Part shown: positions 25,547-33,589 of the stretch, one piece after another
Numbering within the stretch: the stretch's first letter is position 1
Layout: every line of letters starts with the position of its first letter
Source of the DNA: Halalkalibacillus halophilus DSM 18494
GTDB taxonomy: Bacteria; Bacillota; Bacilli; Bacillales; Alkalibacillaceae
NCBI RefSeq assembly: GCF_000423105.1
Contig: NZ_KE383978.1
Location: forward strand, 62,001 to 126,000
Length of the DNA: 64,000 bases
Direction of reading: 5' to 3'
Notes under the pieces: model-generated
The model's database searches: none
The model's input: only the letters and a program-made list of their open reading frames with translations
Told to the model about the DNA's origin: nothing
Program-made: the position numbers and the translations under genes

Positions 25547-27082
25547 ATGAATAGTAATAAACTTATTGATTATAAAATATTTATTCCCGCCTTGATTATC
25601 GTTGTCGGAATCAGCTTGCAATTTGCTATGTACGAGTCGGAGTCACTCGCGTTGTTAAACCGAGTTTTCGACTATATTGTAGATGTTTTTAGTTGGGGAT
25701 ATTTATGGTACGGAGTGATCTTGGTCATTGCAGGTCTGTATTTATCATTTTCAAAATACGGCCAAGTAGTGCTAGGCGACCCGAATGAGAAACCAAGATT
25801 TTCTCTATTCGAATATGCATCGATATTGATCGCGATGGGTGTCGGGTCAACGATCATGCGGACGGGTATGTTGGAATGGACAAATGTAGCCAACGACCCT
25901 CCTGCAGGTGTTGAGCCGGGATCTTCAGAAGCTATATTATGGGGTAATGCGTACAGCATGTTCATGTGGAGTTTTCAAGTATTCGCGATCTTTGTCATGA
26001 TTGCACCAGCTATGGCTTATATTTTACATGTGAAGAAACGACCATTGATGCGGATTTCTGAAGCGAGTCGTGTCGTGTTCGGGGATAAGTTCACAGATGG
26101 ATTCGGCGGTCGACTGTTGGATGTCTTATTCCTTGTTAGTATTTTGTCAGGTGCAGCTGTAACACTTGGTCTAGGTGCACCGATTATTACGCATAATATA
26201 TCCGCTTTATTTAATATAGATGTAACTTTCATGCTGACATTAGCAGTAACGGTTGTTTGGGTGGTGCTTTTCTCAATCAGTGCCTATGTCGGTATTGAAA
26301 AAGGGATTAAACGTTTAAGTACGTTAAATATGTATTTAGCAGGAATATTCGGCCTGTTTATTTTAATCGCCGGACCTGGTGTGTTTATTTTAAATTACTT
26401 CACTGATAGTGTGTCGCACTTAGCATCGAATTATTTAACGATGTCACTCAATACGGATTCCGTTTATGAAGGTGGCGCGTCGCATATTCAAAGTAACACT
26501 GTCTTTTGGTTCGCTTACAGTGCAACTTGGGCAATGCTTCACAGTGTGTTTGCGGCGAAAATTTCGCAAGGTCGTACGATTAAAGAGATGATTTTAACTT
26601 ATTTCATGGCACCAACTGTATTGTCCTGGATTGCAACAGGAGTATTAGGCGGCCTAGGAGTACATCGCTATCTTGAAGGTGATATGGGAATCCTTGACTA
26701 TGTAGAAAATAACGAGCAAATGTCAGCAATTCCAGAAATCCTAGGAACGCTGCCACTTGGTCAAGTAGCGATTGTTGCGTTCATGATCATAGCCTTGATC
26801 TTCTTGACGACAACACTCGACTCAACCACGTATACAATCGCAGCGTATACGAGTACAAAAGACATGAGTAAGAACGAACCATCCGGCTTACTGCGTGTAA
26901 TCAGTGCGGCAGTCATCGCTGGATTAGCTTTAGTACTCATGCAAATCGGTGGCCTACCACCACTCGAAGTCGTCTCCGGCTTAATGGGACTGCCGATCAT
27001 CGCGATTCAGTTCATCCTGATCTACGCAGCCATTAAGATGATCGACCAAGACGAAGCATGGAAACACAATGTAAGGAAATAG
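25547..27082 (+). CDS. BCCT-family transporter with an altered aromatic box
   Basis: 511 residues, twelve predicted helices. Family marks include GRLLDVLFLVSILSGAAVTLGLGAP, IEKGIKRLSTLNM and KISQGRTIKEMIL. The segment that in typical members reads FYWAWWLVY is here FWFAYSATWAML, so the two adjacent tryptophans that cage trimethylammonium groups are absent; the first substrate-site helix (GVGSTIMRTGMLEW) also differs from W-A-x-x-E. The ligand may not be a usual betaine. GGAGG lies seven bases before the ATG; a terminator follows. Confidence 0.85.
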   Translation: MNSNKLIDYKIFIPALIIVVGISLQFAMYESESLALLNRVFDYIVDVFSWGYLWYGVILVIAGLYLSFSKYGQVVLGDPNEKPRFSLFEYASILIAMGVGSTIMRTGMLEWTNVANDPPAGVEPGSSEAILWGNAYSMFMWSFQVFAIFVMIAPAMAYILHVKKRPLMRISEASRVVFGDKFTDGFGGRLLDVLFLVSILSGAAVTLGLGAPIITHNISALFNIDVTFMLTLAVTVVWVVLFSISAYVGIEKGIKRLSTLNMYLAGIFGLFILIAGPGVFILNYFTDSVSHLASNYLTMSLNTDSVYEGGASHIQSNTVFWFAYSATWAMLHSVFAAKISQGRTIKEMILTYFMAPTVLSWIATGVLGGLGVHRYLEGDMGILDYVENNEQMSAIPEILGTLPLGQVAIVAFMIIALIFLTTTLDSTTYTIAAYTSTKDMSKNEPSGLLRVISAAVIAGLALVLMQIGGLPPLEVVSGLMGLPIIAIQFILIYAAIKMIDQDEAWKHNVRK

Positions 27083-27093
27083 ATTAGAAGTTT

Positions 27094-27124
27094 GCCTCCT
27101 ATACGTGGATATAGGAGGCTTTTC
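27094..27124 (+). terminator. Rho-independent terminator after the second BCCT gene
   Basis: GCCTCCTATA pairs perfectly with TATAGGAGGC (six-base loop), followed by TTTTC. Confidence 0.85.
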
Positions 27125-27181
27125 TGTTGGTTGAGTATGGAGTGCGATTGGGTAAGCGCTCAAACGGAAGCAGTCACGGAT

Positions 27182-27412
27182 TTCTATAGTCCCGTTATCA
27201 GATTCTATACGCTCATTATCGAAATCTACAGTCCCATTATAAAATTCTATACGCCCATTACGGAATACCACCATTTCGAGACAATGTTCTACTCATTATT
27301 TAAAAAGTTCTACTGATTATGCGAGAGGTTCTACTCATTATTTAAAATGTTCTACTCATTATCCTAAATGTTCTACTGATTACGAGAAAACTTCTATTCA
27401 TTAACATGCATT
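27182..27412. repeat. TTCTA-family tandem array with exact 21-bp period
   Basis: TTCTA (or a near variant) recurs at 27182, 27203, 27224, 27245, 27266 (degenerate), 27287, 27308, 27329, 27350, 27371 and 27392: eleven steps of exactly 21. The unit is TTCTACTCATTATTTAAAAAG with variation in the last eight bases. It lies between the BCCT terminator and the ywrD-like gene, and its sequence is unrelated to the CAATC arrays. Confidence 0.9.
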
Positions 27413-27534
27413 TACATTGTGATCAGTAAAAATAAAATTCTTATTATAAATGTAGCTATTCAAGTCGCATTATTCTACTTTTTGTGGTAGTATAAGTGAA
27501 AATAATTGATGAATGTAAAGTGGAGGGGATCTAG

Positions 27535-29148
27535 ATGGTTCAATATGATGCACAGTATTATCCGTATGCTTCTCGACGTAATGTCGTCTATGGTCGTGAA
27601 GGGATGGTTGCGACTTCACAACCATTAGCGGCACAAGCGGGGCTTGAAATCCTTAAAAAAGGTGGCAATGCAATTGATGCGGCGATTGCTACAGCAGCGG
27701 CACTTACGGTAGTGGAGCCGACGTCAAACGGAATTGGCTCGGATGCGTTTGCACTTGTTTGGGTCGATGGGGAAATGCATGGTTTGAACGCGAGTGGACA
27801 TGCACCGAAAAATATTTCCGTAGAAAAGTTAAAAGAAGCGGGATACAAAGAAATGCCAACATTCGGGAAAGTTCCGGTAACCGTACCTGGGACGCCTGCT
27901 GGTTGGGCAGAACTTTCTAAAAAGTTTGGCAAGCTCCCATTAACTGAGGTAATGGCACCGGCAATTGCTTATGCAGAAGATGGTTATCCAGTATCGCCAA
28001 CGCTAGGATTTCATTGGCAAGCAGCCTACAAAAAATTCAAAGAAATTTTCCAAGATGACATCTACCAAAGTTGGTTCGACACGTTTGCACCAAAAGGCAA
28101 AGCGCCACAGGTAGGGGAAATGTGGAAGTCACCTGGCCATGCGCGTACGTTAAAAGCAATCGCAGAAACCAATGCGGAATCATTTTATAAAGGGGAACTT
28201 GCTAAGGAGATCGCTGACTATTTCAGAAAGCACGACGGATATCTAACGAAAGAAGATCTCGAAAGCTATCAACCACAATGGGTAGATCCTATTAAAGTGA
28301 ATTATCGTGGGTACGATGTGTGGGAAATTCCGCCGAATGGGCAAGGGATGATTGCTCAAATGGCCTTAAATATTTTAAAAGGGTATGAGTTTACGGAAAA
28401 AGAAACAGTGGATACGTACCACAAACAAATTGAAGCAATGAAACTAGCATTCTCAGACGGGTTAAAATATATTACCGAACAAAAAGAAATGGACGCTTCT
28501 GTAGAAGGAATGCTTTCAGATGAGTATGCAGATGAGCGTAGAGAGTTAATTGGCGAGCACGCACTCACACCAGAAGCGGGAGAACCACCGCGTGGAGGCA
28601 CTGTTTACCTGTCTACTGCAGATGGGGAAGGGAATATGGTGTCGTTTATCCAAAGTAATTACATGGGCTTCGGATCTGGAGTTGTCATTCCTAATACAGG
28701 AATCGCGATGCAAAATCGTGGGCACACCTTCTCGTTTGACCCAGATCACGCAAATAGCTTAGAACCTGGTAAGCAAACGTTCCATACAATTATTCCAGGA
28801 TTTTTATCAAAAGGTGCGGATCCAGTAGGGCCATTTGGGGTCATGGGTGGATTCATGCAGCCACAGGGCCACGCACAAGTTGTTATGAGCACAGTTGATT
28901 TTCACCTGAACCCACAAGCGGCACTCGATGCTCCGAGGTGGCAATGGATGGAAGGGAAAACAGTGAAAGTAGATCCATCCTTCCCTGAACACATTGCGCA
29001 AGCCTTACAACGCAAAGGGCACCAGATTCAACGTACGCTTTACCATAGTGAATTCGGACGCGGCCAAATCATTTGGCGAGACCCGGAAACCGGCGTATTA
29101 GCAGGAGGAACGGAACCACGAACAGATGGGGACATTGCAGCTTGGTAA
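27535..29148 (+). CDS. ywrD: Gamma-glutamyltransferase-family protein (YwrD-like)
   Basis: 537 residues. The N-terminal nucleophile hydrolase fold of GGT is clear: GMVATSQPLAAQAGLEIL, GGNAIDAAIATAAAL and the processing site region PPRGGTVYLSTAD, where the Thr is the presumed self-cleavage nucleophile. MGGFMQPQGHAQVV and LDAPRWQWMEG are conserved C-terminal parts. There is no signal peptide, so unlike secreted Ggt it should be cytosolic. The order ywrD, ywrC, ywrB, ywrA matches the B. subtilis ywr region as I recall it, which supports the YwrD assignment. GGAGGGG precedes the ATG. Confidence 0.85.
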   Translation: MVQYDAQYYPYASRRNVVYGREGMVATSQPLAAQAGLEILKKGGNAIDAAIATAAALTVVEPTSNGIGSDAFALVWVDGEMHGLNASGHAPKNISVEKLKEAGYKEMPTFGKVPVTVPGTPAGWAELSKKFGKLPLTEVMAPAIAYAEDGYPVSPTLGFHWQAAYKKFKEIFQDDIYQSWFDTFAPKGKAPQVGEMWKSPGHARTLKAIAETNAESFYKGELAKEIADYFRKHDGYLTKEDLESYQPQWVDPIKVNYRGYDVWEIPPNGQGMIAQMALNILKGYEFTEKETVDTYHKQIEAMKLAFSDGLKYITEQKEMDASVEGMLSDEYADERRELIGEHALTPEAGEPPRGGTVYLSTADGEGNMVSFIQSNYMGFGSGVVIPNTGIAMQNRGHTFSFDPDHANSLEPGKQTFHTIIPGFLSKGADPVGPFGVMGGFMQPQGHAQVVMSTVDFHLNPQAALDAPRWQWMEGKTVKVDPSFPEHIAQALQRKGHQIQRTLYHSEFGRGQIIWRDPETGVLAGGTEPRTDGDIAAW

Positions 29149-29159
29149 GAAGGACCAAA

Positions 29160-29199
29160 TAAAAAAAAGGCTTACTTACAAATAAATGTAAGTAAGCCT
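29160..29199 (-). terminator. Terminator for the Lrp-family gene (also usable by ywrD)
   Basis: GGCTTACTTACA pairs perfectly with TGTAAGTAAGCC (six-base loop); the minus-strand reading ends in eight T. Confidence 0.88.
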
Positions 29200-29209
29200 A
29201 ACTTATCCT

Positions 29210-29659
29210 TTAAAGCTTCAACCCTGTACGACTCTTGAAACGACGTAAAAGTATGTGACTTTCCACACGAGTAATGCCATCTAATGCATACAACTCTTCA
29301 TTGATAAATTGCTCTAACTTATGAAAATCTTCTACCAGAACATGGGTATGCAACGTGCTTGGTCCAGTCATTTGATAACAACTTGCAACTTTCGGATTCT
29401 CTGCAAGCTTTTCTGCTACATAGACAAGTGCATTCGGTTCGCAATCAACATTGAAAAAGGCAGAAACTCCTTTTCCGACCTTTTCAGAATTAATCACGAC
29501 GCTAAACTTCTCAATGACACCAGCTTCTTGCATTTGGGTAATACGATCGCGAACTGCTACACGAGATAACCCTAGCTCTTTAGCGAGGTCGACATAGGAA
29601 ATACGCGCCTGATCACTTAAAATATTTAAAATTCTCAAATCTGTATCCGTTAACTTCAT
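29210..29659 (-). CDS. ywrC: Lrp/AsnC-family regulator (YwrC/ChrS-like)
   Basis: 149 residues. An N-terminal winged HTH (LNILSDQARISYVDLAKELGLSRVAVRDRI... with recognition helix around SRVAVRDRI) is followed by a RAM/AsnC effector domain. It is divergent from the split chromate transporter genes, like B. subtilis YwrC (ChrS), which represses chromate transporter genes. It likely controls the ywrBA-like pair and perhaps itself. The ligand is unknown. Confidence 0.87.
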   Translation of the reverse strand: MKLTDTDLRILNILSDQARISYVDLAKELGLSRVAVRDRITQMQEAGVIEKFSVVINSEKVGKGVSAFFNVDCEPNALVYVAEKLAENPKVASCYQMTGPSTLHTHVLVEDFHKLEQFINEELYALDGITRVESHILLRRFKSRTGLKL

Positions 29660-29762
29660 TTAGACACCACACTCAATTAGTTTTCGTTAGCTTACATTAT
29701 AAAAGAAAACTCGCAAAATGTCATATATCGGATATAAAAGTGCAATAGAAAGAGTGGTACAA

Positions 29763-30332
29763 GTGAACTTTCAACTACAAAAAGATATTTTTATTAGCTT
29801 TTTCCGTGCGGGAATGCTCGGCTATGGTGGCGGCCCCGCAACTATTCCACTCGTTCACAAAGAAGTGGTAGATACGTATAAGTGGATGGATGATGAAGAA
29901 TTTTCCGATGTACTCGCAATCGGCAATACACTCCCGGGTCCGATTATGACAAAAATGGCAGGTTATATCGGTTACCGAGTTGGTGGCTATACTGGCATGA
30001 CAAATGCTTTAGCAGCAACAATCCTGCCAACTGTCGTCATCATGATTGCGCTGATTAGTTTTTTAGTTAGTTTCCGCGATTCGCCTATAGTCGAAGGGAT
30101 GACGAATTCGATTGCACCAGTTGTTGGTGTGATGTTATTCATGCTAGCTTTTAACTTTTTGCGTAGTTCAAAAAAAGATCTCGGTTGGGGATTAGCCATT
30201 GGACTCGGAGTGGTCAGCTTAATTGCCTTTGAACTTGTCGGACTCCACCCAGCGATCCTAATTGGAGCAATCATTATTTATGCATTAGTTAAAAAAACTC
30301 CTTCAAAGCAAACAAAGGAGGGTGAATCATGA
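29763..30332 (+). CDS. ywrB: Short chromate transporter subunit (Chr3N/YwrB-like)
   Basis: About 189 residues, one half of the split CHR family: FFRAGMLGYGGGPATIPLV, then GNTLPGPIMTKMAGYIGYRVGG with the PGP motif typical of chromate ion transporters. Five to six helices. The family member in B. subtilis works with YwrA as a heteromeric chromate exporter. The GTG start is favoured by GAAAGAGTGG upstream. It overlaps the next gene by four bases. The pairing with an Lrp-type regulator on the opposite strand is conserved. Confidence 0.88.
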   Translation: MNFQLQKDIFISFFRAGMLGYGGGPATIPLVHKEVVDTYKWMDDEEFSDVLAIGNTLPGPIMTKMAGYIGYRVGGYTGMTNALAATILPTVVIMIALISFLVSFRDSPIVEGMTNSIAPVVGVMLFMLAFNFLRSSKKDLGWGLAIGLGVVSLIAFELVGLHPAILIGAIIIYALVKKTPSKQTKEGES

Positions 30333-30862
30333 TCGAATATTGGCATATATTTTTGGCCTTTTTCATACCAGGAATTGTCGGGTACGGTGGTGGTCCAGCT
30401 TCTATTCCGTTAGTAGAATATGAAGTCGTCCAACGATACGAATGGATGACGACCTCGGAATTCGGGGAAGTTCTTGCTTTAGGAAATGCCTTACCAGGAC
30501 CAATCGCTACGAAAATGGCGGGGTATATAGGCTATGATGTCGGCGGAGTCCTCGGTGCAATCGTTGCCGTATCTGCTACAGTTCTTCCATCTTTAATCGC
30601 AATGATTATCTTATTAAAGCTATTATTAAAATTTAAAGATTCACCGAAAATAAAACGCATGACGGCCTTAATCAGACCAGCAATCGCAATTTTATTAGCA
30701 GTCTTAGCCTACCAATTCTTCGCTACCTCCTATGAAGGAGCTGGCTTAGTTCAGACATTAATCTTAATTGCTGCAAGCTTTTTCTTATTGGAAAGATGGA
30801 ACATACACCCTGCTTTCGTCATCATTGGTGCACTAACGTATGGAGCCGTTTTCTTATCTTAA
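30329..30862 (+). CDS. ywrA: Short chromate transporter subunit (Chr3C/YwrA-like)
   Basis: 177 residues, homologous to the preceding gene but distinct: FIPGIVGYGGGPASIPLVEYE and GNALPGPIATKMAGYIGYDVGG repeat the same motif in the second half-protein. About five membrane helices. It starts at an ATG overlapping the previous stop (ATGA), so the two should be made in equal amounts and form one transporter. Physiological substrate may be chromate or sulfate-like oxyanion. Confidence 0.88.
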   Translation: MIEYWHIFLAFFIPGIVGYGGGPASIPLVEYEVVQRYEWMTTSEFGEVLALGNALPGPIATKMAGYIGYDVGGVLGAIVAVSATVLPSLIAMIILLKLLLKFKDSPKIKRMTALIRPAIAILLAVLAYQFFATSYEGAGLVQTLILIAASFFLLERWNIHPAFVIIGALTYGAVFLS

Positions 30863-30887
30863 TTTCATGGTAAAAAGGAGCAATGAA

Positions 30888-31451
30888 ATGAACCCGATCT
30901 TAATTGATTTTCCGCATGAATTTGAAACCGATCGACTACTGATTCGAATGCCCAAACCAGGTGATGGCAAGGTAATGTATGAGTCCTTGCAAGCTTCCTT
31001 AGAAGAGCTCAAACCTTGGATGGCTTTTGCACATATCGACCAAACATTAGACGATGTAGAGGCAAATATTCGAGAGGCCCATATTAAATTTTTAAAAAGA
31101 GAAGACCTCAGATGGTTAGTTTTCCTGAAAGAAACTGGCGAATTAATTTGTTCTTCCGGATTGCATCGTTTTGACTGGAAAGTTCGGAAATTTGAAATCG
31201 GTTATTGGACCGATAGTCGTCATACAGGAAAGGGATACACGACAGAGGCAGTGGAAGGCATTACTGCATTCGCTTTTAATGAACTGCAGGCAAATCGAGT
31301 GGAAATTCGCTGTGATGATTTAAATGTAAGAAGTAAAGCCATTCCCGAGAGGCTTGGTTTTACATTAGAAGGCACACTTCGAAACGATGACCTTGCCTTA
31401 AATGGAGAAGACCTTCGCGACACATGCATCTATGCGAAGGTGAAGAGGTAA
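30888..31451 (+). CDS. GNAT acetyltransferase, RimJ/RimL type
   Basis: About 187 residues. TDRLLIRMPKPGDG is the start of the Acetyltransf_3 domain; IGYWTDSRHTGKGYTTEAVE carries the acetyl-CoA pyrophosphate-binding loop (R/Q-x-x-G-x-G/A form), and AIPERLGFTLEGTLR the C-terminal signature. Acts on protein N-termini or small amines. Start chosen at ATG with AAAAAGGAG seven bases upstream; the earlier in-frame ATG would overlap the ywrA gene. Confidence 0.87.
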   Translation: MNPILIDFPHEFETDRLLIRMPKPGDGKVMYESLQASLEELKPWMAFAHIDQTLDDVEANIREAHIKFLKREDLRWLVFLKETGELICSSGLHRFDWKVRKFEIGYWTDSRHTGKGYTTEAVEGITAFAFNELQANRVEIRCDDLNVRSKAIPERLGFTLEGTLRNDDLALNGEDLRDTCIYAKVKR

Positions 31452-31474
31452 GAAGAGTGACGAATGGTGAGTCG

Positions 31475-31612
31475 GGTTATGCCGGCATAGAGTCCCCGTT
31501 CACCCGTAAATCCTTTCCTTTGCCGGCAAGCCACACTTTTTGCCGGCAAATAATTTTTTTCACCTGAAAGCCCTCACCGTATGCCGGCATCCAGATTTTT
31601 CTGCCCGAATTC
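31475..31612. repeat. GCCGGC-family phased repeats, copy 1
   Basis: GCCGGC palindromes at 31481, 31522, 31542 and 31583, with related half-sites (ACCCGT, ACCTGA, GCCCGA) at about 31502, 31562 and 31602, so a phase of about 20.5 bp is kept across seven units. The full copy is TTTGCCGGCAAATA. Lies just after the acetyltransferase gene, in a convergent gap. Confidence 0.8.
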
Positions 31613-31627
31613 AATCCTTTTCTAATC

Positions 31628-31664
31628 TAAAAAAAGCTAGAGACTATCAAAATCTCTAGCTTTC
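31628..31664 (-). terminator. Terminator for the LprI-like lipoprotein gene
   Basis: AAAGCTAGAGA pairs perfectly with TCTCTAGCTTT (nine-base loop); the minus strand then runs into seven T. Confidence 0.85.
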
Positions 31665-31675
31665 TTCATCTATAT

Positions 31676-32281
31676 CTAATCCATATACTCCTCTACCAAT
31701 TCATAACACCTTTCCTCTGTCACATTGGCAAGCACACTAACGTATTCTAATTGCTCCTGGGTACCGCCTTCATATTCTAGTGATGCTTCTAATGCGCGTT
31801 CATCCCTTTTTTCAATCCAATCTCGCTGTTCTTCTCTTAATTGTTCCATTTCTTCAGATGTAAGCTCTTCAGTTAGTACACCGTAAATTTCATTCAACAA
31901 TTCATCCCACAATTCCCATCTATCATTTTCGACTTTTTTCAACGCATAAGTAGAAGAGTCCGTTGCTTCTAAATTTTCCGTTTTATTTTTTGTTTCCTCT
32001 AATTTTTCCAGATACTCTTCTTTAAAATTTCCTTGTGATTGATCGGATGTGTTTTCCTCTTTTGATTCACTATTTGAAGTTTCCTCGGACGAACCGGAAT
32101 CGCTGTTTGTTGAACTGGTGCTGTCATCTTTATGCTCTGATTCCGTTTCTTCTTGACCGGAATCATCTGAACTTGGAGACCCCTCCTCTTGTGATTGACT
32201 GTTGGATGCATCAGAAGCATCTCCACATGCTGCTAAGAATAATGTAATGATTAGTATAAAAAATGTTCTTTTATATGTAAT
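31676..32281 (-). CDS. Lipoprotein with LprI/DUF1311-like domain, apparent ATT start
   Basis: 201 residues when started at ATT. The N-terminus MTYKRTFFILIITLFLAACG is a textbook lipoprotein signal with lipobox FLAAC. A long Ser/Glu/Asp linker follows, then a LprI-like domain with LREEQRDWIEKRDERALEAS and GGTQEQLEYVSVLANVTEER, a family that includes lysozyme inhibitors. No ATG, GTG or TTG lies between the upstream in-frame TAG and the lipobox, while GGAAGGAGGG is six bases before ATT. Shorter frames starting at an internal TTG lack the signal. Confidence 0.7.
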   Translation of the reverse strand: MTYKRTFFILIITLFLAACGDASDASNSQSQEEGSPSSDDSGQEETESEHKDDSTSSTNSDSGSSEETSNSESKEENTSDQSQGNFKEEYLEKLEETKNKTENLEATDSSTYALKKVENDRWELWDELLNEIYGVLTEELTSEEMEQLREEQRDWIEKRDERALEASLEYEGGTQEQLEYVSVLANVTEERCYELVEEYMD

Positions 32282-32299
32282 GAATAACCCTCCTTCCTA

Positions 32300-32620
32300 T
32301 TAAATGAATAAAATAAACATGGCGACTCCAAGTGTAAAAATGGTCGATACAACCAAAAGTCCAAAATATTTCTTCTTACCGGCAAGGAACATATCGATCA
32401 CTTCTACGGTGTTCGATAACCCTAACGAAAGTAGCATCCAGAAGAGTAATGATTGCTGTGGATCACCAGATGGATTTGTGTACCCTAATAATGCTGATGT
32501 AGACACGTATATTACTCGCAAGGCAAAGTAGATCGTTAATACACTAAATACTGCTTTTAAAAGGAAGAGTACCTTATTGCTGTTATTGAATTTTTCTCGT
32601 AACGTACTTACCATGTTCAA
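32300..32620 (-). CDS. Three-helix membrane protein of unknown function
   Basis: About 106 residues. Three hydrophobic helices: VLFLLKAVFSVLTIYFALRV, SLLFWMLLSLGLSNTVEVID and YFGLLVVSTIFTLGVAMFILF. No family recognised. TTG (five bases after GAGG) or an ATG two codons later could start it. It precedes the LprI-like lipoprotein gene with a 20-base gap and may be cotranscribed with it. Confidence 0.65.
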   Translation of the reverse strand: MNMVSTLREKFNNSNKVLFLLKAVFSVLTIYFALRVIYVSTSALLGYTNPSGDPQQSLLFWMLLSLGLSNTVEVIDMFLAGKKKYFGLLVVSTIFTLGVAMFILFI

Positions 32621-32704
32621 CTTAACCTCACCCCCTAAAACCTATTATAAAATAAGTGACAATAACATCTAAAAAATCCAAACTAAACCGCTATACTGTG
32701 AAAC

Positions 32705-32729
32705 TTTTGTGACAAAAATACGCTGTTAC
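32705..32729. promoter_or_regulatory. Second copy of palindrome TTTTGTGACAAAA-N7-GTTAC
   Basis: Identical to the element at 6065-6089 in palindrome, spacing and GTTAC. Placed in a divergent gap upstream of a small membrane-protein gene (32927) and of the three-helix gene on the other strand. Confidence 0.4.
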
Positions 32730-32841
32730 ATACACGCGTTATTACATTAAAGCTCTGAAAACCGCACCACAAGCGCAAATCTATAGTATTAAGTAGCATT
32801 TAAGAGAAATACACCGTTTATAACAGTATGAACTTTTTATA

Positions 32842-32869
32842 TTGCAATAAGCGTAATATATGATACTAT
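32842..32869 (+). promoter_or_regulatory. Sigma-A type promoter for the 52-residue membrane protein
   Basis: TTGCAA, a 16-base spacer and TACTAT, ending about 57 bases before the start codon. The remaining divergent gap (32621-32841) holds the palindrome described separately and otherwise nothing recognisable. Confidence 0.5.
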
Positions 32870-32926
32870 ATAGAAGGAATTGATGATATATCAAGATTAT
32901 TTTTCACTGGAAAGGGGTAGATGTTG

Positions 32927-33085
32927 ATGACAACGTCACTAATTATTGTTTCTACAGCTGTACTATTCTTTTTAGCTACGATGTACTTCGTTGATAGTGT
33001 TGTATCTCGTTTCAAAAAGAAGAAGTCAGGTCTACGCCTAGAGCCAGTTCATGCAGAAGCTGAAATGGATCTAGCACACCGCTAA
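32927..33085 (+). CDS. Small one-helix membrane protein (52 residues)
   Basis: MTTSLIIVSTAVLFFLATMY is an N-terminal membrane helix, followed by a basic stop (FKKKKSG) and an amphipathic C-terminal tail ending DLAHR. AAAGGGG lies nine bases before this ATG; another ATG two codons earlier is closer to the site. It resembles short membrane regulators but is not identified. A terminator follows. Confidence 0.65.
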   Translation: MTTSLIIVSTAVLFFLATMYFVDSVVSRFKKKKSGLRLEPVHAEAEMDLAHR

Positions 33086-33136
33086 ATAGAGAAAAACTGT
33101 GCTTCATACTATTTAAAATAGATGAAACATCGCTCA

Positions 33137-33172
33137 AGCCGTTAGCTTAATCTTAAGCTGATGGCTCTTTTA
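33137..33172 (+). terminator. Terminator after the 52-residue membrane protein gene
   Basis: AGCCGTTAGCTT pairs with AAGCTGATGGCT (12 bp with two wobbles, six-base loop), followed by CTTTTATTTTT. It overlaps the end of the convergent gene. Confidence 0.7.
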
Positions 33173-33494
33173 TTTTTCCAATCGGTGTCATAAAATAAAC
33201 CATTAAACTAGCAAGGTTTAATCCAATAATCCCAACCCCCATATATGATGAAGTGGCGTCTCCACCTAAATTTAATTCATCAACAATAATTCCCGTAAAA
33301 TAAAGCAATTGCATTGTAATAAGTGCCATAAGAAAAGTTAAGGTAATTACCGAGAACCCGTTTAATAATCTTCTGTTAAACTTAGGAATTATCACCGCGA
33401 AAAATAAGATCAAGCTCGCTACTAAAATTGTGATGAAAATAGGACGAAGTAGTGTGAACGAACCTGCTGTCTCAAAACTTTCATGTATAAACAT
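33153..33494 (-). CDS. Three-helix membrane protein of unknown function
   Basis: 113 residues. Hydrophobic segments IFITILVASLILFFAVIIP, GFSVITLTFLMALITMQLLYF and GVGIIGLNLASLMVYFMTP, with one acidic loop (VDELNLGGDATSS). AAGGAG is eight bases upstream of the ATG. No family recognised. Confidence 0.7.
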   Translation of the reverse strand: MFIHESFETAGSFTLLRPIFITILVASLILFFAVIIPKFNRRLLNGFSVITLTFLMALITMQLLYFTGIIVDELNLGGDATSSYMGVGIIGLNLASLMVYFMTPIGKIKEPSA

Positions 33495-33589
33495 ACATAT
33501 TTCTCCTTTCCAAAAAACGTAAATCTTTTCCCCAAGAAGGATTTGAATACAATCTAATAGAATGATAATAAAAAAAGGGGGTTATCTAA

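Noticed and set aside
27152..27165. cre-like sequence GGTAAGCGCTCAAA upstream of the ywrD-like gene
   Set aside because: It mismatches two fixed consensus positions and lies 370 bases from the gene, after a terminator.
31999..32226. A separate minus-strand small basic protein
   Set aside because: It is a shifted frame inside the LprI-like lipoprotein gene, whose own frame continues unbroken.
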